A stretch of DNA of 64,000 nt. Source: Paenarthrobacter nicotinovorans (lineage in GTDB: Bacteria; Actinomycetota; Actinomycetes; Actinomycetales; Micrococcaceae). The stretch covers positions 930,001 through 994,000 of the forward strand of contig NZ_CP089293.1 in the NCBI RefSeq assembly GCF_021919345.1. Reading direction: 5' to 3'. Under the pieces are notes generated by a model that saw only the letters and a list, made by a program, of their open reading frames with translations, was not told the origin of the DNA and did no database searches. Made by a program: the position numbers and the translations under genes. Position 1 is the stretch's first letter; each line of letters opens with the position of its first letter. This document shows, piece by piece, positions 8,404-18,327 of this stretch.

Positions 8404-8430
8404 TTAGCACTCCTGCGGTTCGACTGCTAA
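8404..8430. promoter_or_regulatory. CIRCE element 2 (HrcA operator), downstream copy
   Basis: A perfect left half TTAGCACTC is followed by 9 nt and GACTGCTAA, a right half with one change from GAGTGCTAA. Only 8 bases separate it from the first copy. The rest of the groEL leader (8431-8613) is about 180 bases in which no gene or clear hairpin was seen; an SD-like GAAAGGA lies 11 nt before the start. Confidence 0.9.
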
Positions 8431-10239
<1,809 letters not shown>

Positions 10240-10290
10240 GCCCCACAGCTGTAGCGATACAGCGCCAGGCTCACGCTTGAAAACACGCGA

Positions 10291-10322
10291 CGGCGGTCCC
10301 CACTCCGGTGGGGGCCGCCGTT
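10291..10322 (+). terminator. Hairpin terminator after groEL
   Basis: A 14-bp stem (10291-10304 with 10309-10322, one G.U pair, loop TCCG), very GC-rich, lies 51 bases past the groEL stop. There is no clear U-tract after it, so it may stall polymerase or protect the 3' end rather than act as a classical intrinsic terminator. Confidence 0.65.
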
Positions 10323-10416
10323 GTGCGTCTGCGGCCAGGTTTTCTGGAGCCTGCTGCTGCTGGCTGCCGGGGCGCGGGCGCGTTTAAGTGTCGGTGCGGT
10401 CTGGCAGGATTAATGC

Positions 10417-11481
10417 ATGACGATTATTGCTGCCGCCGATGGGTCTGCCCTCGGTAATCCTGGACCGGCCGGCTGGGCCTGGTACGTTGATGACTCCTGT
10501 TGGCGCGCGGGAGGGTGGCCGCACGGCACCAACAACCAGGGTGAATTGATGGCTGTGCTTGACCTTTTCCGGTCAACAGCCCACGTACCTCACGAAGAAC
10601 TGCTGATCCTTTGCGACAGCCAATACGTCATCAATTGCATAACCAAGTGGATGCCGGGCTGGAAGCGAAAGGGTTGGCGGAAGGCCGATGGGAAGCCCGT
10701 CTTGAATGTGGACCTCCTCAAAGAGATCGACCACGCGATCGCGGGACGCAAGTACACGTTTGAGTGGGTCAAGGGCCATGCTGGCCATGACCTCAATGAG
10801 GCAGCGGACGAGCGCGCACGCGCGGTGGCCACGGCTTATCAGCAGGGCATAGCGCCGCGCAGTGGCCCCGGCTTCCCTGGAGCCCAGGAGAAGGCAACCG
10901 CTGCCGGCGAGGGATCTCCGGCAGCGACGACGGTATCGGAGGTACCGGTCCGGCCCGAGCCCGTTGCCGTGGCCTCCGGGGTCGCTTCTGTGTCCGGCTC
11001 GAATGCACTTCCGGCGTCCGCGCGTCCTGACCGGAGCATCCGGCCACATTTCGAGCCCACCCTGTTTGGCGAGGCGGGCCTTTTCGGCCAGCCCGACCTG
11101 TTCAGCGAACTGGGAGATGACACTTCAGCGCCCGAGCTCTCGGCTGAGGACACCGTCCTTGCCTTGGAACGCGAACTGCTCAGGCCGGACGTCAGGGCCG
11201 ACATCGGAAGGATCGGAGTTCTCCTTCACCCGGACTTCGCCGAGATCGGCAGCTCGGGACGCTACTGGACACGCGATGCCATGATGATGGCCCTGGAAGA
11301 AGACCCGGGAGAGGCAACGGAACTGGAACTCCTGAGCGCGGACCGGCTCAGCGAAAACACCATCCTGCTGACTTACCGCAGTTTCAGCCATTCCGGTTCA
11401 GCGCTCCGCAGCTCCGTCTGGACGCTCGACCGGGGCCAATGGCGGCTGCGGTTCCACCAGGGCACGCTCGAAAAACAGTAG
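10417..11481 (+). CDS. RNase HI fused to a C-terminal DUF4440/NTF2-like domain
   Basis: 354 residues. The N-terminal RNase H domain (1 to about 140) has all catalytic carboxylates, D8 (ADGSALGNPGPAGW), E43 (NNQGEL), D67 (LCDSQYV) and D131 (NEAADERA), plus the H121 loop (KGHAGH), so it should cut RNA in RNA-DNA hybrids. A disordered Pro/Ala/Ser linker of about 95 residues leads to a C-terminal domain at about 245-354 (LALERELLRPDVRADIGRIGVLLHPDF...), which matches DUF4440 proteins of the NTF2/SnoaL fold. The role of that domain is unknown. The gene is monocistronic. Confidence 0.88.
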   Translation: MTIIAAADGSALGNPGPAGWAWYVDDSCWRAGGWPHGTNNQGELMAVLDLFRSTAHVPHEELLILCDSQYVINCITKWMPGWKRKGWRKADGKPVLNVDLLKEIDHAIAGRKYTFEWVKGHAGHDLNEAADERARAVATAYQQGIAPRSGPGFPGAQEKATAAGEGSPAATTVSEVPVRPEPVAVASGVASVSGSNALPASARPDRSIRPHFEPTLFGEAGLFGQPDLFSELGDDTSAPELSAEDTVLALERELLRPDVRADIGRIGVLLHPDFAEIGSSGRYWTRDAMMMALEEDPGEATELELLSADRLSENTILLTYRSFSHSGSALRSSVWTLDRGQWRLRFHQGTLEKQ

Positions 11482-11500
11482 CTGAGACAGCCCGGTATAA

Positions 11501-11545
11501 CCTGCAGGGCCGGATGCACAGGGGGAAGACAGCCGGCCCCGCAGG
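11501..11545. terminator. Possible bidirectional terminator between the RNase H and WXG100 genes
   Basis: CCTGC-AG-GGCCGG (from 11501) can pair with CCGGCC-CC-GCAGG (to 11545), with an internal mismatch and a long loop. It sits between two convergent genes. There is no U-tract, so the call is tentative. Confidence 0.4.
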
Positions 11546-11588
11546 AAATCGAAGCGTCCTGGATCGGGACGTTTGGTCCGAGGGGATC

Positions 11589-11879
11589 CTAGTAGGCGAA
11601 GCGTTGGGTATTGCCTTGTTCCACCTCTGAGTAGCTGGTTGCGGCCGAGGCCAATGCCATGGTGATGGAATCCAGAGAGGCTTCGACCTTGCTTTGGGTG
11701 AGCGACCATTCCACCAGGAGGGCCTGGAAGTTGTTGGCCGCTGAGCCTTTCCAGCTGGCCTGCAGTTCTTCCAGGCCGCGTCTCATGGTGTGCACGTCTG
11801 TACTGATGCGGTCCACAGTTCCTTTGACGTTGGCGGACTTGAGCTGCAGCAGCTCGGTATCAACGGAGATGACGGTCAT
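11589..11879 (-). CDS. WXG100-family (ESAT-6-like) secreted protein
   Basis: 96 residues from ATG 11879, with AAAGG upstream; upstream in-frame codons are not needed. This is the normal WXG100 length. The helix-turn-helix hairpin has the turn motif SWKGSAANNF (WxG) near the middle and a C-terminal YSEVE fitting the YxxxD/E export signal. Such proteins leave the cell as dimers through the type VII secretion system. No EccC ATPase is in this window. A larger WXG-type protein lies at 52832-54286. Confidence 0.9.
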   Translation of the reverse strand: MTVISVDTELLQLKSANVKGTVDRISTDVHTMRRGLEELQASWKGSAANNFQALLVEWSLTQSKVEASLDSITMALASAATSYSEVEQGNTQRFAY

Positions 11880-12023
11880 GGATGGTGCCTTTCGATGAAG
11901 ATGTCCCGCCGTATGCGCGGGCTGCTTGGGAAGCGTGGCCACTGCATTCAGCCTAGGGACTGCGCCTGCAGCCCGTAACGGCCCTTCATCGCTATGTGGA
12001 TAAGACTGCTATGTGCAAAAGCA

Positions 12024-13487
12024 CTATGCGGACGGCACCTCGGCCGGTTCTTCACGGAAGGGGAGGCTGACCACCAAAGTGGCGCCGCCGCCGTCGGTCT
12101 CTGTCACCTGGACCGAGCCACCGTGGGAGCCGACGATCGCCGCCACAATCGCCAGTCCCAGGCCGCTGCCACCGGTTTCCCGGGTCCGCGAGGTGTCTGC
12201 CCGGTAAAAGCGTTCGAAGATCTTGTTGGTTTCCGACTCCGGAATCCCGGACCCGTGGTCGCGGATCTCAATGACGGACATTTTCCCGGCGGGGGTGGTG
12301 CTTACGCCGACGGCGAGCTCAATCGGGCTTCCCTCCGGCGTGTACCGCAAGGCGTTGCCCACCAGGTTCCCAATCACTTGGCGAAGTTTCGCTTCATCCC
12401 CCTGGACCGGCGCCGCAGAGGGGGAATCGCCGTCGAGACCTGTGAGGGTGATGGTCCGGTCGCCGGAGGACGCCTTGGTGTCCACCATGGCGTCGTGGGC
12501 AAGGAGCTGCAGGTCTACAGGCTTGAGCTGGAGCGGCCGCTGTTCGTCCAGGCGCGCCAGAAGCAGCAGGTCTTCCACCATTGAACCCATCCGCTTGGCT
12601 TCGCTTTCGATCCTCCCCATGGCCATGGCCACGTCTTCCTCGGTGGAGAGGGCTCCGTGCCGGTACAGCTCGGAGAAGCCTCGAATAGTCACCAGGGGAG
12701 TCCGCAGTTCGTGGGACGCGTCCGCGGCAAAGCGGCGCATCCGGCCCTCAGAGGCGGCACGTGCGGCGAACGAGGCTTCGATGTGGGCGAGCATGGCGTT
12801 GAGGGAACCGCCGAGCCTGCCCACTTCGGTATGCGGATTGTCTACTTCCACACGGCGGGAGAGGTCGCCTGCGGCAATGGCCGCTGCGGTCTTTTCCACC
12901 TTGGCCAGGGGGCGGAAGGACCGTGCAACTGTCCAGGTGGCTATGAAGAACGCCAGGACCAGCGTCAGCAGGCCGACGCCCACCACCACGAGGACGGCGT
13001 GCTCCATGACCTTGTCCACGGGAGTCAGCGGCAGCCCAATGATGACCACGCCATTCTGCCCGTTGGCCACGACTCCCACAGCAACAACCCGCCAGTTGGT
13101 TCCGGCGGTTCCCTTGACCTGGAAGGGCGCATTGGCGCGCTGCTTCGCTTCCAGCGGGGTGATGTTGGAAATCGCCGGACGATCGCTCTGGCTGCCGCCG
13201 AATGGATACGGTGCAAGGTCAGGGACGTAAAGCGTCAGGGAATAGTCCGTGGGAACCGCGGTGTCTGCGGGCACGGCGCTGTTAGGCTCGGTCAGCCTGT
13301 CGAAGGACTGGCGGTCCTGGGCCAAGGCGACAGCGGCCTTGAGCTTGTCGTCGACTTGGCCCTGCAGGTAGCTCTTGACGAGCGTCAGGGTACCCGCGCC
13401 GGTCGCCGCGAGGGCAAGCAGGAGCAGGCACATGATGATGGCTACCAGCTGCGACCGCAGGGAAGCCGACTTCCAGCGTTGCAGCAA
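12024..13487 (-). CDS. Sensor histidine kinase
   Basis: 487 residues from TTG 13487, which begins 3 bases after the response-regulator stop; the longer upstream frame overlaps that gene and is rejected. Order: TM1 at about 13-35, an extracytoplasmic sensor of about 130 residues, TM2 (VLVVVGVGLLTLVLAFFIATW), HAMP, the HisKA H-box DASHELRTPL with the phosphorylated His, and HATPase boxes N (NLVGNALRYTP), G1 (DHGSGIP) and G2 (GSGLGLAIV). It resembles the MprB/TrcS-type kinases of actinobacteria. The signal is unknown. Confidence 0.92.
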   Translation of the reverse strand: MLQRWKSASLRSQLVAIIMCLLLLALAATGAGTLTLVKSYLQGQVDDKLKAAVALAQDRQSFDRLTEPNSAVPADTAVPTDYSLTLYVPDLAPYPFGGSQSDRPAISNITPLEAKQRANAPFQVKGTAGTNWRVVAVGVVANGQNGVVIIGLPLTPVDKVMEHAVLVVVGVGLLTLVLAFFIATWTVARSFRPLAKVEKTAAAIAAGDLSRRVEVDNPHTEVGRLGGSLNAMLAHIEASFAARAASEGRMRRFAADASHELRTPLVTIRGFSELYRHGALSTEEDVAMAMGRIESEAKRMGSMVEDLLLLARLDEQRPLQLKPVDLQLLAHDAMVDTKASSGDRTITLTGLDGDSPSAAPVQGDEAKLRQVIGNLVGNALRYTPEGSPIELAVGVSTTPAGKMSVIEIRDHGSGIPESETNKIFERFYRADTSRTRETGGSGLGLAIVAAIVGSHGGSVQVTETDGGGATLVVSLPFREEPAEVPSA

Positions 13488-13489
13488 GG

Positions 13490-14209
13490 TCAGCGCTTCT
13501 CTGCCGTTCGCAGCACGTAGCCCACGCCGCGCTTGGTCTGGATGAGGGCTGCGGCATCGGGATCGATGTCCACCTTGCGGCGAAGGTAGGAAATGTAGGA
13601 CTCGACGATCGAGGCATCTCCGTTGAAGTCGTATTCCCACACGTGGTCAAGGATCTGGGCCTTGGACAACACGCGGTTGGGGTTGAGCATCAGGTAGCGG
13701 AGCAGCTTGAATTCGGTGGGGGACAGCTCGATCACGGTGCCGCCGCGGCGCACTTCATGGGCGTCGTCGTCGAGTTCAAGATCGTCAACGCGGATGACGG
13801 CGTCATCGTCCTCCAGCGGCTGCGTGCGGCGGAGTACGGCGCGGATCCGGGCCACAACCTCGTCAAGGCTGAACGGTTTGGTGACGTAGTCATCGCCGCC
13901 CACCGTCAGGCCGGTGACCTTGTCTTCGGTGTCATCCTTCGCGGTCAGGAAAAGCACGGGGAAGTGCTTGCCGGCCGCGCGGAGGCGGCGGGTGACGGTG
14001 AAACCGTCCATGTCCGGAAGCATGACGTCCAGGACCGCCAGGTCCGGGGCATGAAGGTCGGCGGCGGCGAGGGCTTCGCGACCGTTGGCCGCGGCCACCA
14101 CCTCGAAGCCGGCGAAACGCAGAGACGTGGAAAGAAGCTCGCGAATGTTGGGCTCGTCGTCAACCACAAGGAGCTTGGCTTCAGGACCGTTCTTTTTCAT
14201 GACACCCAT
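13490..14209 (-). CDS. OmpR/PhoB-family response regulator
   Basis: 239 residues from ATG 14209 with GGGAG four bases before; ATG 14200 is a weaker alternative. The receiver domain has the VVDDEPN acidic pocket, the phospho-acceptor Asp in LAVLDVMLPDMDG, and the conserved Lys in TKPFSLDE. The C-terminal winged helix ends with ISYLRRKVD...RGVGYVL. It partners the kinase immediately downstream. An exact inverted repeat overlaps its SD region (14214-14230), possibly for autoregulation. Confidence 0.93.
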   Translation of the reverse strand: MGVMKKNGPEAKLLVVDDEPNIRELLSTSLRFAGFEVVAAANGREALAAADLHAPDLAVLDVMLPDMDGFTVTRRLRAAGKHFPVLFLTAKDDTEDKVTGLTVGGDDYVTKPFSLDEVVARIRAVLRRTQPLEDDDAVIRVDDLELDDDAHEVRRGGTVIELSPTEFKLLRYLMLNPNRVLSKAQILDHVWEYDFNGDASIVESYISYLRRKVDIDPDAAALIQTKRGVGYVLRTAEKR

Positions 14210-14213
14210 AGTG

Positions 14214-14230
14214 CTCCCAGAAACTGGGAG
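14214..14230. promoter_or_regulatory. Perfect inverted repeat overlapping the response-regulator ribosome-binding region
   Basis: CTCCCAG-AAA-CTGGGAG, a 7-bp perfect palindrome with a 3-base spacer, sits 5 bases from the start codon. On the minus strand it contains the SD GGGAG. It could be a protein operator or an RNA hairpin hiding the SD; the loop is short (AAA/TTT) but possible. Confidence 0.5.
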
Positions 14231-14283
14231 TTCTCTGAATGCTGCATGTGAGCCCCCCAAGTGCCAACGGCGTGTCAGGTTGG

Positions 14284-14925
14284 TTATGCCTGCAGGACCA
14301 ACCCGACTCCCAGCGCCACCATGGTCACGGCAATCCCGCCGTCCAGGAACCGCCAGGACAACGGACGGGCGAAGAAGCCGCGGAGGAACCTCGCACCGAA
14401 TCCCAGGGAACAGAACCAGAGAATACTGCCCACCATGGCGCCGGCCCCGAACCACCACCGCAGGGGACTGCCTTGGGCGTTCGCCAGCGAGCCGATGAGG
14501 GCGATGTCCAGGTAGACGTGCGGATTGAGCCAGGTCAGTGCGAGGACGGTGGCTACCGCGGCCAGGGCACCGCCCTTGCGGCCGGTACCACCGTTACCAC
14601 TGGTGCTTTCGCCCGTCGTCAACGACTGCGGCCGCATGGCGCGCCTGGCCGCCATCACGCCGTACGTCACCAAAAATGCGGCGCCTACATAGCGGAGGAC
14701 GACGACGGCGGCAGGCGCTGCCGTCATCAGCGCACCTGTACCGAAAACTCCGGCCGCGATCAGGACGGCATCCGAAAGCGCACAGACAGCGACGATGGGG
14801 ACGAGGTGTTCGCCCCTGATGCCTTGGCGCAGCACGAACGCATTCTGGGCGCCGATGGCAACAATGAGGGCAAGACCCGTGGCCAGGCCGAGGCCTGCGG
14901 AATGGAAGTAGTCAAGGGAAGTCAC
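14284..14925 (-). CDS. lysE: LysE/ArgO-family basic amino acid exporter
   Basis: 213 residues. GTG 14925 is the only workable start. Six hydrophobic helices are present with the LysE signature IGAQNAFVLRQG near the N-terminus and TWLNPHVYLDIALIGS in the second half. LysE exports lysine and arginine across the inner membrane. It is divergent from its likely activator lysG, 69 bases apart. The hexamer TAACTT lies 7 nt before the GTG, so the mRNA is probably leaderless. Confidence 0.93.
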   Translation of the reverse strand: MTSLDYFHSAGLGLATGLALIVAIGAQNAFVLRQGIRGEHLVPIVAVCALSDAVLIAAGVFGTGALMTAAPAAVVVLRYVGAAFLVTYGVMAARRAMRPQSLTTGESTSGNGGTGRKGGALAAVATVLALTWLNPHVYLDIALIGSLANAQGSPLRWWFGAGAMVGSILWFCSLGFGARFLRGFFARPLSWRFLDGGIAVTMVALGVGLVLQA

Positions 14926-14994
14926 CCTCCCGAAGTTACGGCGGTCCCAAACCTAAGACCAGCTAAAGTTTCTGAATCTGCGTAAGCTGAGCTT
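14926..14994. promoter_or_regulatory. Divergent lysE-lysG control region with start-overlapping palindrome
   Basis: Leftward, TAACTT (plus-strand 14933-14938) is 7 nt from the lysE GTG. Rightward, TAAGCT (14983-14988) is 6 nt from the lysG ATG. Both fit the TANNNT -10 of leaderless actinobacterial mRNAs. TAAGCT-G-AGCTTA (14983-14995) is a perfect palindrome covering the lysG -10 and the A of its ATG, a good place for autorepression. Confidence 0.6.
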
Positions 14995-15918
14995 ATGAGC
15001 CAGTTTCCATCCGAACAGTTGCTGACCTTTGCCACTGTCCTCTCCGAGGGCACGTTGGAAGCGGCGGCGCGCATGCTTCACATCACGCCGTCGGCGGTGT
15101 CCCAAAGGCTGAAAGCACTGGAACAATCCACGGGCCGGGTCCTGCTGCAACGCAGCAACCCCGCCCTGGCAACTGAAGCCGGCGAGGTTGTCCTGCGGCT
15201 GGCGCGGCAGGTGGGACAGCTGGAAGCCGACGCGGGCAAGGAACTGGGTCTGGATGGTGGCCAGCCCCAACTGGCCCTGCCGATCGTGGTCAACGCGGAT
15301 TCTTTGGCGGTGTGGTTCCTGAAGGCGCTTGCCCAAGTGCCCGGCAGCCATAACGTCACGTTCGATCTCCACCGTGACGACGAGCAGCACTCCACGTCGC
15401 TGCTCCGGTCAGGCACGGTCATGGCTGCTGTGACGGCCACGCCCGAGCCCGTCCAAGGCTGCCGCGTCGAAAGCCTCGGCATCATGCGGTACCTCCCCGT
15501 GGCCGCTCCGACGTTCGTGGAACGTTGGTTTCCGGGCCTTCCCAAGGGCCTCGACGGCGCAGCACTCAATGCTGCGCCAACAGTGGACTTCGACCGCAAA
15601 GACACCTACCAATGGGCCTTCGTCCAGTCCGTGATCAACGCCGAGGGGCGGCCGGTTCCCGAGAGGAAAGGCCCGCGCCACTATGTCCCGGCATCCCAGG
15701 ACTTTGGCGATGCGATCCGGCTAGGACTCGGCTGGGGTCTCATCCCGGAAGTCCAATGCGGTCCCGACATTGCGGACGGGCGGCTGATAGAGCTCGCTCC
15801 GGAGCAGCCTTTCGATGTGCCGCTGTACTGGCAGCGGTGGAGCACGGCGTCCTCTGCACTGGACACGCTCAGCGAGACGGTCCGCCGGGTGTCGGCACAA
15901 TACCTCCGCCAGTCCTGA
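14995..15918 (+). CDS. lysG: LysR-family regulator, LysG/ArgP type
   Basis: 307 residues. The N-terminal winged HTH (LTFATVLSEGTLEAAARMLHITPSAVSQRLKALE) and effector domain match the IciA/ArgP/LysG branch, which senses lysine/arginine and activates lysE or argO. ATG 14995 has no SD but has a TANNNT hexamer 6 nt upstream. It is arranged head-to-head with lysE, as in Corynebacterium, which supports the functional link. Confidence 0.93.
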   Translation: MSQFPSEQLLTFATVLSEGTLEAAARMLHITPSAVSQRLKALEQSTGRVLLQRSNPALATEAGEVVLRLARQVGQLEADAGKELGLDGGQPQLALPIVVNADSLAVWFLKALAQVPGSHNVTFDLHRDDEQHSTSLLRSGTVMAAVTATPEPVQGCRVESLGIMRYLPVAAPTFVERWFPGLPKGLDGAALNAAPTVDFDRKDTYQWAFVQSVINAEGRPVPERKGPRHYVPASQDFGDAIRLGLGWGLIPEVQCGPDIADGRLIELAPEQPFDVPLYWQRWSTASSALDTLSETVRRVSAQYLRQS

Positions 15919-15986
15919 AGACGCTAAATCCGAACACGCCCGCCGATGCTTCCAAAAATGTCGGTGCCCCGTTCCACACTTAAAAC

Positions 15987-16205
15987 ATGGCAAACTCAGC
16001 AGCTCCAGTCAGCATCCATCACCTCACCGGTGAGGTCGAATTCCATGTCACCTACCTGGACACGGACACCGGACGGGTCCGGCGTGAAGACTTCCAGGAC
16101 CTCATGGAGGCAGAACGCTTCGCCAATGCGCAGCTCCGCGACGCGGACTCCTGGGCCGTCATTGATCAAGTGGACACCACGCCCTCAAACCGGATGGTCG
16201 CCTGA
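15987..16205 (+). CDS. Small conserved-type hypothetical protein
   Basis: 72 residues (MANSAAPVSIHHLTGE...). Predicted alternating strands and one helix; no signal peptide or membrane segment. A YLDTDTGRVRREDFQDLMEAERFANAQL stretch suggests an alpha/beta fold. Codon use matches its neighbours, which supports it as a real gene. Function is not recognised. It lies between lysG and the convergent multicopper oxidase. Confidence 0.6.
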   Translation: MANSAAPVSIHHLTGEVEFHVTYLDTDTGRVRREDFQDLMEAERFANAQLRDADSWAVIDQVDTTPSNRMVA

Positions 16206-16230
16206 ACCCCTGGCGGGTCGCCTGAACGCC

Positions 16231-18315
16231 TTACTCGGGCCGGTTCCCGGCGTGGCCGCCGTGGACGAACGGTGATGACACGCCTTCGTATTTGAGCATC
16301 ATCATCATGCCCTCGGCAGCATGATCCAGATTGTGGCAGTGATCCATCCAAATTCCCGGGTTGTCGGCATGCAGCAGTACTTCCCATACTTCGCCGGGCA
16401 GCACATCCACGGTGTCCAGGACCAGCGGTGAGCCGCTGGGTGCCACGCCGTTCCTGCTCAGGACCTGCACGTGATGACCGTGCGGATGCATCGGGTGGGG
16501 TTCGGCGGTCCTGTTCACCACCGTCACTTTCACGGTGTCACCCTCCGCCACCTCAATGGACGGCACCAGCGGGTACGCCGCCCCGTTCACAGTGAAGGCA
16601 TACCGCGGGACACCATCCACAAAACGAAATTGCCGGTCCAGCACCACTACCTCTTCGCGGGTGACAGCAGAGGCAGGTGGACCGGACGCCTCTGTCGGAG
16701 TCCCGGCCAGCGTATTCCCGGCCAGCGTATTCCCGGCGGACAGTGGACTGCCATAATCCAAAAGGTCCAGCACAGGAGTGGTGGCAAAAACGCCTGACGG
16801 CGCCCGCCCTTGGGCCGTTGTGGGGAATCCGGGTGGGGCAATGACCACCACGGCGTCGGCTGCCGAATCCGAGCGCAGGGTGACGGGGGAGTCCGGCATG
16901 CTGAAAGCAACATCCACCCGGCCGCCCGCTCCCAGCCGCACCAACTTTCCCTTGATGTCCCCGGGCTCATTGACGTCGGTACCGTCCACGGCCACGGCCT
17001 TGAAGGACGTGCCTTCCACAAGGTAGCGCTGGGGCAAGGAATCGGTGTTCACCAGCCGCACCCGCACACTCGTCCCCGGGGCGGCCCGGTATTCGCTGCT
17101 GCGGTCTGAGGAGCCCAGCAACCCCAGACCGCTGAGGTCGTGCCCCGCCACCACGATATCCGTGTCAGCACGGACCTTCGCGGGATGGTGCACGACGAAT
17201 GCGCCGTAGAGGCCCTTGCGGACCCCCTCGGCCGAATCCTGATGTGTGTGATACCAGTACGTACCGGCCTGTGCTGCGGTGAAGCGGTAGGTGGTGGACT
17301 GGCCAGGCATCACTGCGTCCTGTGTTGCGCCAGCCACTCCGTCCATGGCATTGGGGACGTCGTAGCCGTGCCAATGGACAGTCACACCGGCGGCGACATC
17401 CCGGTTCTTGAGAACCACCTCCACTACCTCGCCCAGCGTGGCTTCTATCATCGGGCCAGGAACGCTCCCGAAGGTCCAGGCTTCCGTGGTTCGTCCGGAT
17501 GGCAGGGTCAGCTGCTCCACCCGGGCTGTCAGTTCGTAGTGCCGGACCACCGCATCTTTGGGTGTCTCACCCACAAGGCTGGTCACCGGCGTCGGGTCCG
17601 CGACCGTGGCGGCGCTGTTACCGCGGTGATGGCTTACAGCGGCGGCTATCGCCGCGCCATCGGCGGAGCGGCTCCCGAGCCATGCAAAGACTCCCGACCC
17701 CAACACTGTGCAAAGCATAAGGGCGGCCACGGCGGCCGACGCCGTCGTCGAACGTCTGCCATGGGTTCGCGCGACGCCGGTGCCGGCCGGCTTTCCCAGG
17801 GCGATCCAGGCGATCAGCATTGTTCCGCCCACCATGAAGAGTAGTACTGCGATGCTCCACGGTGCGGGGAACGGTCCGAGGACCAGGACTAGAACCAGTG
17901 CGGCGGCAGCGGACGAGGCCGCCGCCACCATTGCCATCACCGCCCCTCGGCGGCTTCGCCCGAACCACCACCGGGCCCTGGCAGGTTTGGCGCCGGTGTT
18001 CCGCCTCCTCAGCAAGAACGGAACACCGGCCATCGCGGCCCAAGCCGCGGGGATGGCGGTCAGAGGCAGACTGATGATTATGCGTTCGCTGGCAAACCAC
18101 CAACCGCCGGCCACCAAAGACGGAAGCAAGGCATAGCGTGACACCGTCACGATCACGGCAACACCCACCAACAGCAAAGCCAGGTCAATCCCGCGGCGCG
18201 GCCCCGGCTTCGGGTCAGTGCTTGAAACAACAGTCATCCACACGGCAGCCGTCCAGGCTGCGGCCGCGAGGATGGACAACACCAAATCCACCGCCAGCAG
18301 CTGCGAGGTATTCAC
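16231..18315 (-). CDS. Multicopper oxidase with six-helix N-terminal membrane domain
   Basis: 694 residues from GTG 18315 (AAAGG five bases before). The first about 215 residues hold six hydrophobic helices; the rest is an extracytoplasmic cupredoxin oxidase. Copper ligands are complete: HWHG, YWYHTH, HPMHPHGH and DHCHNLDHAAEGM. So four coppers should bind and oxidise a substrate (copper, phenols or similar) while reducing oxygen to water. The AAGNTLA-type linker contains an in-frame 15-bp tandem duplication (16702-16731, GNTLAGNTLA). The DUF6220 gene directly upstream is probably co-transcribed and may act as a membrane partner. Confidence 0.92.
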   Translation of the reverse strand: MNTSQLLAVDLVLSILAAAAWTAAVWMTVVSSTDPKPGPRRGIDLALLLVGVAVIVTVSRYALLPSLVAGGWWFASERIIISLPLTAIPAAWAAMAGVPFLLRRRNTGAKPARARWWFGRSRRGAVMAMVAAASSAAAALVLVLVLGPFPAPWSIAVLLFMVGGTMLIAWIALGKPAGTGVARTHGRRSTTASAAVAALMLCTVLGSGVFAWLGSRSADGAAIAAAVSHHRGNSAATVADPTPVTSLVGETPKDAVVRHYELTARVEQLTLPSGRTTEAWTFGSVPGPMIEATLGEVVEVVLKNRDVAAGVTVHWHGYDVPNAMDGVAGATQDAVMPGQSTTYRFTAAQAGTYWYHTHQDSAEGVRKGLYGAFVVHHPAKVRADTDIVVAGHDLSGLGLLGSSDRSSEYRAAPGTSVRVRLVNTDSLPQRYLVEGTSFKAVAVDGTDVNEPGDIKGKLVRLGAGGRVDVAFSMPDSPVTLRSDSAADAVVVIAPPGFPTTAQGRAPSGVFATTPVLDLLDYGSPLSAGNTLAGNTLAGTPTEASGPPASAVTREEVVVLDRQFRFVDGVPRYAFTVNGAAYPLVPSIEVAEGDTVKVTVVNRTAEPHPMHPHGHHVQVLSRNGVAPSGSPLVLDTVDVLPGEVWEVLLHADNPGIWMDHCHNLDHAAEGMMMMLKYEGVSSPFVHGGHAGNRPE

Positions 18316-18327
18316 AGCTGCCTTTGC

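Noticed and set aside
13488..13640. N-terminal extension of the histidine kinase
   Set aside because: It lies inside the response-regulator gene; the kinase starts properly at TTG 13487.
14239..14985. 248-codon frame on the plus strand opposite lysE
   Set aside because: Gln/Gly/Arg-rich shadow; lysE is clearly conserved.
16702..16731. 15-bp tandem duplication inside the multicopper oxidase as a possible phase-variable switch
   Set aside because: The unit is a multiple of three and only adds GNTLA in a linker, so it cannot switch the frame.
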